A stretch of DNA of 64,000 nucleotides. It comes from Parasphingorhabdus sp. SCSIO 66989 (lineage in GTDB: Bacteria; Pseudomonadota; Alphaproteobacteria; Sphingomonadales; Sphingomonadaceae). A model generated the notes under the pieces. It had not been told where the DNA came from. It searched no databases and saw only the letters and a program-made list of their open reading frames with translations. The DNA is taken from NCBI RefSeq assembly GCF_032852305.1, contig NZ_CP136594.1, positions 1,463,501 to 1,527,500 of the forward strand, read 5' to 3'. Positions 35,375-41,823 of this stretch are shown one piece after another. Numbering within the stretch: the stretch's first letter is position 1; the number at the start of each line of letters is the position of its first letter. The position numbers and the translations under genes were made by a program.

Positions 35375-35662
35375 TTAGCGTAGCTGTTCGATTTCTTCTG
35401 AAAGGCGCCCGGTAGTGCCTTCGCGCTCGGTCGAGATACGCTCGACAACGCTGATCCGTTCTTCCAGGCGCATCATCGCCGAGAGCATCTTGTCCTGTTG
35501 GTTGATCAGATATGTGCGCTCCTGCTTTTCCGGAGCGCCGCCATTTTCCTCAACTGCGGCTCGCGCTTTTCTGCGGCCATAGAATTGGATGGCCAATGTG
35601 CCGAGAGTACCGATAAACGCACCCATGATCATGCCTACCAATACAAAGGGTTCGGGGTCCAT
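35375..35662 (-). CDS. Small PspB-like membrane protein 1 (95 aa)
   Basis: The N-terminal helix (about 7-27, VLVGMIMGAFIGTLGTLAIQ) is followed by a basic stretch (YGRRKARA) suggesting a cytoplasmic C-terminus. The coil carries RLEERISVVERISTERE and ends RLSEEIEQLR; the final ten residues differ by only two from the end of PspC (QLSEEIERLR). It starts 27 bases after pspC. It is the first of five small genes with this module. Confidence 0.85.
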   Translation of the reverse strand: MDPEPFVLVGMIMGAFIGTLGTLAIQFYGRRKARAAVEENGGAPEKQERTYLINQQDKMLSAMMRLEERISVVERISTEREGTTGRLSEEIEQLR

Positions 35663-35689
35663 TATAGTTATCCTTCTGCGATGCAGTTA

Positions 35690-36064
35690 TTAACGTAGCC
35701 GCTCTATTTCTTCGGAGAGCTGGCGGTTATTGCTGGTGTAATACATTTCGACATCGGCGAGCCGACGGTCGATTTCGCGAAAGCGCGAGCGGACATCGCG
35801 GGCGGTGCGGGCCGGTGACTGGCGCACGCCCTGCCAGAATTTCTGTTCTTCATGGTCGACATAGAGCGCGCTCGGCTTTTTCTCGGTCACCATCGCCGCG
35901 ACGATGTAAGCGACGATCAATGGCTGGAAAACGAACAGGGTGATACAGACAGCCGCGATACGAACCCAGGCCACGTCGATCCCGGTATAGTCGGCGATCC
36001 CGGCGCAAACGCCCGCCAGCTTGCCATTTTGCTTGTCGCGATAGAATTTCGTGCGGCGGCTCAT
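35690..36064 (-). CDS. pspC: Phage shock protein C with PspB-like coiled tail
   Basis: The 124-residue protein has the PspC domain: FYRDKQNGKLAGVCAGIADYTGI, then a hydrophobic segment (VAWVRIAAVCITLFVFQPLIVAYIVAAMV). The C-terminal 40 residues are a predicted coil ending RRLADVEMYYTSNNRQLSEEIERLR in sequence, the same module found in the five following small genes. PspC with PspB senses inner-membrane stress and recruits PspA away from PspF. Its ATG overlaps the pspB stop by four bases. Confidence 0.95.
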   Translation of the reverse strand: MSRRTKFYRDKQNGKLAGVCAGIADYTGIDVAWVRIAAVCITLFVFQPLIVAYIVAAMVTEKKPSALYVDHEEQKFWQGVRQSPARTARDVRSRFREIDRRLADVEMYYTSNNRQLSEEIERLR

Positions 36065-36390
36065 TTGCGTGCCCTTTCCTCAAGGATTTGTTCAATACGA
36101 CTGACGGAAGAATCTGCGTCCCGGCCTTTGGTCAGGTCTTCGAGGCGCTCATCCGGTCCGGTCAGGCGTTCCGGCTTCCAGTTAGGATTGTCGGCGCTGA
36201 TGATACGCTCGACTGTGTCCATCCGATCATCAAGGCGGCGGGCCATGATGTGCAGTTCATCAAGCAGACCTTCATCCTCATTGGTGAGCGTCGCTGCGGT
36301 CTTCCACTTGGTAATATAATGGAAGATGATCCAGGGCAGGCCGATAAACAGCATGCCCACGACCATGATTGGTACCAAAATGTCTTCCAT
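36061..36390 (-). CDS. pspB: Phage shock protein B
   Basis: The 109-residue protein has an N-terminal membrane helix (about 6-26) and then the PspB leucine-zipper-like region: LHIMARRLDDRMDTVERIISADNP, very like enterobacterial PspB. It has an extra 40-residue charged tail beyond the usual 75 or so residues. PspB acts with PspC as the membrane sensor. It lies three bases after pspA and overlaps pspC. Confidence 0.92.
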   Translation of the reverse strand: MEDILVPIMVVGMLFIGLPWIIFHYITKWKTAATLTNEDEGLLDELHIMARRLDDRMDTVERIISADNPNWKPERLTGPDERLEDLTKGRDADSSVSRIEQILEERARK

Positions 36391-36393
36391 TAT

Positions 36394-37089
36394 TTATTCC
36401 CCTTTGTCTTCAATTTCTCCGGCTGGTTTGCCCAGCGCCTTTTTCATCGCTTCAAGTTCCTCATCGACCTTGTCGCTTGATTCCAGTGCGGTGATCTGAT
36501 CTTCCAGTGTTGGCGGTCCGCCATGGCCAAGAGCCAGTGCATCGGCTTCACCTTCGGCAACATCGGCGCGGCGCTCGAGCAGGTCGAAGCGTGAGAAGGC
36601 TTCCTGCACCTTGTCACCATTATACATGGTCTTCAGCTTGATGCGGTTCTCTGCACTTTCCAGACGCGACATGATCGTGGTCTGGCGGCTGCGGGCTTCG
36701 CGCAGCTTGTTCTGCAGATTGGCGATATCCTGTTCCGAAGCGCGCAGCGCGTCATCCAGAACCTTGATCTCGTGGCTCAGCTGTTCGGACATATCGCTGG
36801 CTTTCTTCTTCTCGACCAGCGCCGCACGGGCCAGATCCTCACGTCCCTTTGACAGTGCAAGCTGTGCTTTGTCGGCCCAATCGGCCTGCAACCTTTCCAG
36901 CTTGTCGATATGCCGGCGCATTTCCTTCTGGTCGGCAATGGTGCGCGCGGCTGACGCGCGGACTTCCACCAGTGTCTCCTCCATTTCGAGGATGATCATG
37001 CGGATCATCTTCGCCGGGTCTTCGGCGCGGTCCAGCATGTCGGTGACATTGGCGGCGATAATGTCGCGGGTTCGTGAAAAAATTCCCAT
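36394..37089 (-). CDS. pspA: Phage shock protein A
   Basis: The ATG is preceded by CCAGGAGGTAGC, a strong ribosome-binding site. The 231-residue, almost wholly helical protein begins MGIFSRTRDIIAANVTDMLDR, the amphipathic N-terminal helix that binds stressed membranes. The long coiled-coil hairpin then follows (PAKMIRMIILEMEETLVEVRA). PspA is an ESCRT-III-like membrane-remodelling protein and, in proteobacteria, the inhibitor of PspF. It is the second gene of the operon driven from the sigma54-type site at 37420. Confidence 0.97.
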   Translation of the reverse strand: MGIFSRTRDIIAANVTDMLDRAEDPAKMIRMIILEMEETLVEVRASAARTIADQKEMRRHIDKLERLQADWADKAQLALSKGREDLARAALVEKKKASDMSEQLSHEIKVLDDALRASEQDIANLQNKLREARSRQTTIMSRLESAENRIKLKTMYNGDKVQEAFSRFDLLERRADVAEGEADALALGHGGPPTLEDQITALESSDKVDEELEAMKKALGKPAGEIEDKGE

Positions 37090-37169
37090 ATGTGCTACCT
37101 CCTGGGGTATAGAACAATTAAGCGGCCGGGACGGGGCAAGGGGTTAAACGTCCCGGCCGCCCTATTTCG

Positions 37170-37367
37170 TCAGGAAAAATACCTGACAGAAAAGACCTGA
37201 CTGACATTAGTGCCAGTATCGGCGGCATCGTCAACCACAACCATCGGGCCGACGCTGCTGAGATACAGAGTGGCGAACAACAAAGCGGGTGCGACCATCC
37301 AACCCAATACAGTTGCCTTATTGGCGGGCTGGCTATCATCCATCTGGAAGTTCTGATCCTGTGCCAT
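37170..37367 (-). CDS. Small membrane protein leading the psp operon (65 aa)
   Basis: The ATG at 37367 follows GGAGACACGAAC, a good ribosome-binding site, and lies about 40 bases after the expected transcription start of the sigma54-type promoter. The protein has a polar N-terminus (AQDQNFQMDDSQPANKA), one hydrophobic segment at about 20-40 and a short polar tail. An 80-base gap separates it from pspA. I do not recognise it. The position as first gene of a PspF-controlled operon suggests a role in envelope stress. Confidence 0.78.
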   Translation of the reverse strand: MAQDQNFQMDDSQPANKATVLGWMVAPALLFATLYLSSVGPMVVVDDAADTGTNVSQVFSVRYFS

Positions 37368-37419
37368 GTTCGTGTCTCCGTTCCCTCAAATTCTGTGTAT
37401 CGAATTTGTGTTTCATTAA

Positions 37420-37434
37420 GCAGACAGCGTGCCA
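37420..37434 (-). promoter_or_regulatory. Sigma54-type (-24/-12) promoter of the psp operon
   Basis: Reading the minus strand, TGGCACGCTGTCTGC matches the RpoN consensus TGGCACGNNNNTTGC at all fixed positions but one, with GG and GC correctly spaced. It lies between the divergent pspF and the operon and points to the small first gene. PspF is a sigma54 activator, so the match is expected biologically. Confidence 0.88.
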
Positions 37435-37581
37435 GTTTTTCTAAACTACTGATTTATATAGGATAAAGGAAATATCCGCGCATTCCCCATTGAAGAAGAT
37501 GCGGTATATTGGCAAAATACACTAGAAGTTAGGAAAATATGCTGTATTACTAATATGCATCACATTGTCTGAGGGTAAAAC

Positions 37582-38667
37582 ATGGAGCGCGCAAACCAGT
37601 TTATCGGCGAGTCCGGAGCGTTTCTCGACGCGGTCGAGCGAGCGAGCCGTGCGGCTGCGCTCGATCGGCCGGTGCTTGTTATTGGCGAGCGTGGTACTGG
37701 TAAGGAGCTTATCGCCGAGCGTCTGCATCGCTTGAGTATGCGTTGGGACGGGCCGCTGGTGACGATGAACTGCGCGGCATTGCCTGAGACCCTTATTGAA
37801 GCAGAGCTGTTCGGCCATGAGGCAGGCGCGTTTACCGGCGCAACCAAGGCTAGGGTAGGGCGGTTTGAAGAGGCGGACAGCGGTACGCTGTTTCTTGATG
37901 AGCTCGGTACGCTCTCCATGGGCGCGCAGGAGCGGTTGTTGCGTGCGGTGGAATATGGCGAGGTGACGCGTATTGGTTCGTCTCGCCCGGTGACGGTCGA
38001 TGTGCGTATTGTCGCGGCGACTAATGAAAACCTGCCCAAGCTGGTCGAAGAGCATCGTTTCCGTGCTGACTTGTTAGACCGGCTGTCTTTTGAAGTTGTG
38101 ACCTTGCCACCGCTACGCGCGCGGGAAGGCGATATTCCCATTCTCGCCGATTATTTTGGCCGCCGCATGGGAACAGAGCTGGGCTGGGATATGTGGCCCG
38201 GCTTTGGCGATTTAGCATTGGAAGCAATGCAACGTTATGGCTGGCCCGGCAATGTGCGTGAGCTGCGCAATGTCGTCGAGCGCGCGGTCTATCGCTGGGA
38301 CGATGCGACGCGGCCGGTCGACCATATTGTCTTCGATCCGTTTGAATCGCCATGGAAGCCACGAGGCGAGGCGGCGGCATCGCAAAATGGCGACCCGATT
38401 GTTTCCCCAGCGCCCACGCCCGCCCCGGCACCGCAGCCGCAAAGCGAAGCACTACCGGCACCCAATGGCGAGGCGCAGGCAATGCAGCCGGTGTTGCAGA
38501 TGGACAATGTCGGTAATCTCAAAACCGCCGTGGAAGATTATGAGCGGACGATACTCCAGCATGCGCTGGCGCGTCACCGCTATAACCAGCGCCAGACGGC
38601 CAAAGCGCTGGACCTGAGTTACGACCAACTGCGCCATGCGCTGAAAAAGCATGATTTATTGGGGTGA
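37582..38667 (+). CDS. pspF: Sigma54-dependent activator of the psp operon
   Basis: The 361-residue protein begins directly with the AAA+ domain and has no N-terminal receiver, as for PspF. Walker A is GERGTGKE (35-42), the sigma54-contacting loop is GAFTGA (82-87) and Walker B is GTLFLDE (101-107). GWPGNVRELRN marks the end of the ATPase. A Pro/Ala-rich linker leads to a Fis-type helix-turn-helix (RQTAKALDLSYDQLRHALKKH). PspF activates the divergent promoter and is held inactive by PspA. GAGGGT precedes the ATG. Confidence 0.95.
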   Translation: MERANQFIGESGAFLDAVERASRAAALDRPVLVIGERGTGKELIAERLHRLSMRWDGPLVTMNCAALPETLIEAELFGHEAGAFTGATKARVGRFEEADSGTLFLDELGTLSMGAQERLLRAVEYGEVTRIGSSRPVTVDVRIVAATNENLPKLVEEHRFRADLLDRLSFEVVTLPPLRAREGDIPILADYFGRRMGTELGWDMWPGFGDLALEAMQRYGWPGNVRELRNVVERAVYRWDDATRPVDHIVFDPFESPWKPRGEAAASQNGDPIVSPAPTPAPAPQPQSEALPAPNGEAQAMQPVLQMDNVGNLKTAVEDYERTILQHALARHRYNQRQTAKALDLSYDQLRHALKKHDLLG

Positions 38668-38677
38668 TGTCGCTTAT

Positions 38678-38760
38678 CGTCATTGCGAGGAGCGCAGCGA
38701 CGCGGCAATCCAGAGCAGGTGCGTGTGGCCCTGGATTGCTTCGCTGCGCTCGCAATGACG
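38678..38760. repeat. Family B repeat, copy 4
   Basis: CGTCATTGCGAGGAGCGCAG...GCTGCGCTCGCAATGACG begins ten bases after the pspF stop. It is the core form and may help end pspF transcription ahead of the rimP operon. Confidence 0.88.
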
Positions 38761-38904
38761 AAGGAAGAGTATTTCGAGATACCCCATTGTCAGACCGCAC
38801 CATAGCGTCTATATACTAGGCAATTCCGACATCGTAAGCGATTGGGACGTTGGCGCCGCAAGGGGCCGACCTTCATCGCTTATGGGCATATATTTGAGGG
38901 TATT

Positions 38905-39492
38905 TTGGCGCAGCAGATCGCTGACATTGCAGAGCTGACAAAGCTGATCGAGCCGGAGGTGCAAGCCTTGGGTTTCGAGCTGGTGCGCATCAAATTCATC
39001 GGCGCGGATGAGGAATTCAGCCTGCAGATCATGGCCGAGCGCCCCGAAACCGGGCAGCTGGTTATTGAGGATTGCGCTGATCTCTCCCGCCGCATCTCGG
39101 ACAAGTTTGATGCGCTGGAAGAGGCAGGCGAAGACCCGATTGGCGTGCCCTATCGGCTGGAAATCAGCTCTCCGGGTATTGATCGCCCGCTAACGCGCCT
39201 TGCCGATTTTGACAAATGGGCCGGGCATGAAGCGCGCGTCCGCGTGATCGATCCGGTACAGGGCCGCAAACAGATGAAGGGCGTGCTTGTCGGGCTGATC
39301 GATGACGAGATTGCCGTCAATGATCACAAATTCGGACGGCTCAGCACGCCGTTTGAAAATGTGGACAACGCAAAATTGCTGTTGACCGATGCGCTTATTG
39401 CGGCCACCGCGCCGCTGGACATCAGTGACGCAGAAATTGAAACCGAAGCTTACACCGAAACTGAAACTGACACAGAAGAACAGGAAGACTGA
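38905..39492 (+). CDS. rimP: Ribosome maturation factor RimP
   Basis: No ATG is available near the conserved N-terminus. The TTG at 38905 with GAGGG four bases upstream is preferred, giving 195 residues; another TTG lies at 38842. IADIAELTKLIEPEVQALGFELVRI is the RimP start in outline, and PYRLEISSPGIDRPLTR is the family signature. The last 25 residues are acidic and repetitive (TETETDTEEQED). RimP is needed for 30S subunit maturation. It is first in the rimP-nusA-infB operon; its stop is two bases before nusA. Confidence 0.93.
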   Translation: MAQQIADIAELTKLIEPEVQALGFELVRIKFIGADEEFSLQIMAERPETGQLVIEDCADLSRRISDKFDALEEAGEDPIGVPYRLEISSPGIDRPLTRLADFDKWAGHEARVRVIDPVQGRKQMKGVLVGLIDDEIAVNDHKFGRLSTPFENVDNAKLLLTDALIAATAPLDISDAEIETEAYTETETDTEEQED

Positions 39493-39494
39493 TC

Positions 39495-41123
39495 ATGGCT
39501 GATGCCATTTCCGCCAACAAGGCCGAGCTGCTTGCGATTGCCAATTCCGTTTCATCGGAGAAGATGATCGACAAGACCATCGTCATCGAGGCGATTGAGG
39601 AAGCGATCCAGCGCGCGGCACGTGCCCGCTATGGTGCCGAGAATGACATTCGCGCCAAGCTCGACCCCAATACCGGCGATCTGCGCCTATGGCGTGTCGT
39701 CGAGGTGGTCGAAGAGGTTGATGACTATTTCAAGCAGGTCGACCTGAAAGGCGCACAGAAGCTTGAAAAGGACGCCAAGCTGGGCGACTTTATTGTCGAT
39801 CCGCTGCCCGCCGTTGATCTCGGCCGTATCGATGCGCAGCAGGCCAAGCAGGTGATCTTCCAGAAGGTCCGCGATGCCGAGCGCGAGCGTCAGTTTGAGG
39901 AATTCAAGGATCGCGCAGGTGAGATTATCACCGGCGTCGTCAAGTCGGTCGAATTTGGCCATGTCATCGTTAATCTGGGCCGTGCCGATGGTGTGATCCG
40001 CCGTGACCAGCAAATCCCGCGCGAAGTTGTCCGCGTTGGCGACCGGGTTCGCGCGCTGATTATGAAAGTGGTGCGCGAAAATCGTGGCCATCAGATTTAT
40101 CTCAGCCGCTCGCACCCCGATTTCATGCGCCGCCTGTTCGCGCAGGAAGTGCCGGAGATTTATGACGGCATCATCGAGATCAAGGCCGCTGCACGTGACC
40201 CGGGTAGCCGCGCCAAGATCGGCGTGATCAGCCATGACGGTTCGATTGATCCGGTCGGTGCCTGTGTCGGCATGAAGGGCAGCCGGGTGCAGGCGGTTGT
40301 GCAGGAGATGCAGGGCGAAAAGATCGACATCATCCCCTGGTCTGAAGATACCGCAACCTTCATCGTCAACGCCTTGCAGCCGGCGACCGTCAGCCGTGTG
40401 GTGATTGACGAAGAAGAGGGCCGCATCGAGGTGGTTGTTCCCGATGATCAGCTGTCGCTCGCCATTGGCCGTCGCGGTCAGAATGTGCGTCTCGCCTCGC
40501 AGCTCACCGATGCCGCGATCGACATTATGACCGAGGAAGAGTCGAGCGAGAAGCGCCAGAAGGAATTCACCGAGCGCTCTGCCATGTTCGAAGCCGAACT
40601 CGACGTTGATGAAACGCTGTCACAACTGCTGGTGGCCGAAGGCTTTAGCGAGCTGGAAGAAGTCGCCTATGTTGCACCGGAAGAGCTTTCGGGCATTGAA
40701 GGGTTTGACGAGGAACTGGCCGCCGAATTGCAGAGCCGCGCCGCCGAGGCGCTGGAGCGCAAGGAAGCAGCAGCCCGCGACAAGCGGCGCGAATTGGGCG
40801 TTGAAGATGCGCTCGCCGAGATCGTCCATCTCAACGAGCAGATGCTGGTGACGCTGGGCGAAGGTGGCATCAAGACGCTCGATGATCTGGCTGATCTCGC
40901 CACCGATGAACTCATCGCCAAGAAGCGCGCGGACAATCGCCGCCGCGACAATCGTCGCGGTGAAGAGGTTGTCGGTGTTCTCGGCGAATATGGCCTGACT
41001 GAAGAGCAGGGCAATGAGATCATCATGGCCGCACGTGCGCACTGGTTCGATGACGAAGACGCACCGGCTGCTGAATCGGCTCAGGCCGAAGGGGAGGTCG
41101 CTGATGCGGAAACTCCCCAATGA
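39495..41123 (+). CDS. nusA: Transcription termination/antitermination factor NusA
   Basis: The protein has 542 residues. The N-terminal RNAP-binding domain (1-125) is followed by an S1 domain (GEIITGVVKSVEFGHVIVNLG), then two KH domains (DPVGACVGMKGSRVQAV; LAIGRRGQNVRLASQL). The C-terminal acidic/helix-hairpin-helix repeats run from about 370 and include LNEQMLVTLGEGGIKTLDDLADL. NusA modulates pausing, termination and rRNA antitermination. It overlaps the YlxR gene by 20 bases. Confidence 0.98.
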   Translation: MADAISANKAELLAIANSVSSEKMIDKTIVIEAIEEAIQRAARARYGAENDIRAKLDPNTGDLRLWRVVEVVEEVDDYFKQVDLKGAQKLEKDAKLGDFIVDPLPAVDLGRIDAQQAKQVIFQKVRDAERERQFEEFKDRAGEIITGVVKSVEFGHVIVNLGRADGVIRRDQQIPREVVRVGDRVRALIMKVVRENRGHQIYLSRSHPDFMRRLFAQEVPEIYDGIIEIKAAARDPGSRAKIGVISHDGSIDPVGACVGMKGSRVQAVVQEMQGEKIDIIPWSEDTATFIVNALQPATVSRVVIDEEEGRIEVVVPDDQLSLAIGRRGQNVRLASQLTDAAIDIMTEEESSEKRQKEFTERSAMFEAELDVDETLSQLLVAEGFSELEEVAYVAPEELSGIEGFDEELAAELQSRAAEALERKEAAARDKRRELGVEDALAEIVHLNEQMLVTLGEGGIKTLDDLADLATDELIAKKRADNRRRDNRRGEEVVGVLGEYGLTEEQGNEIIMAARAHWFDDEDAPAAESAQAEGEVADAETPQ

Positions 41124-41814
41124 GACGGCGCAAGCTCCTGTAAGGCGGTGCATTTTAACGGGTGAGCGTGCTGAAAACAGCGCGCTGATCCGTCTTGCTC
41201 TCGGCCCGGACAACCAGGTTGCTCCGGATGTCCATGCCCGTGCCCCCGGTCGCGGTGCCTGGGTGATGCCTTCTGCCACGCTGATTGACAACGCGGTGCA
41301 GGGCAATCGGCTGGTTCCGGCTCTGAAGCGTGCCTATAAGGTCGGCGAGGTCGATATCGGCGACAATCTGGTGCAGCGCATCGACGATGCCTTGAGCCGC
41401 GCTTTGCTCGACCGGTTGGGTCTGGAAGCGCGCGGTGGCAGCCTGCTCACCGGCGCGCAAAAGGTCGAAACCGCAGCGCGCAGTGGCGAGGTTGTCCTGC
41501 TGCTCCATGCCAGCGATGCGCGCGACAATGGCCGCGCTTCGCTCGATCAGGCATGGCGCGTAGGCACGGGACAGGAAGGCAGCGGAAAAGCGGGCATTAT
41601 CTTGCCACTGGACCGCGACGCCTTATCTGTGGCATTGGGGCGCGAAAATGTGGTGCATATCGCGCTGACCGATGATCGTGCCGCGGATCGGGTGCGCACC
41701 ATAGTTTTCCGTCTGTTGCAGTTTCGCGGAATGGCCGTTCCGGCAGAAGGAACTGCTTCCGGCGGCGATGCTTCCCATGACCGGAAGCATGAAGACATAG
41801 TGATGAAGGGTTAA
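41104..41814 (+). CDS. YlxR (DUF448) RNA-binding protein fused to an L7Ae-like domain
   Basis: The ATG at 41104, preceded by AAGGGGAGG, starts MRKLPNETAQAPVRRCILTGER, the YlxR signature; the frame upstream overlaps nusA and is not used. The YlxR domain covers about 1-95 (GRGAWVMPS). The second half (about 105-205) has an L7Ae/L30e-like pattern, LTGAQKVETAARSGEVVLLLHA. The fusion is usual in alphaproteobacteria. The protein has 236 residues and lies between nusA and infB as in most bacteria. It probably binds rRNA or tRNA precursors. Confidence 0.92.
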   Translation: MRKLPNETAQAPVRRCILTGERAENSALIRLALGPDNQVAPDVHARAPGRGAWVMPSATLIDNAVQGNRLVPALKRAYKVGEVDIGDNLVQRIDDALSRALLDRLGLEARGGSLLTGAQKVETAARSGEVVLLLHASDARDNGRASLDQAWRVGTGQEGSGKAGIILPLDRDALSVALGRENVVHIALTDDRAADRVRTIVFRLLQFRGMAVPAEGTASGGDASHDRKHEDIVMKG

Positions 41815-41823
41815 GTCTGTTCC

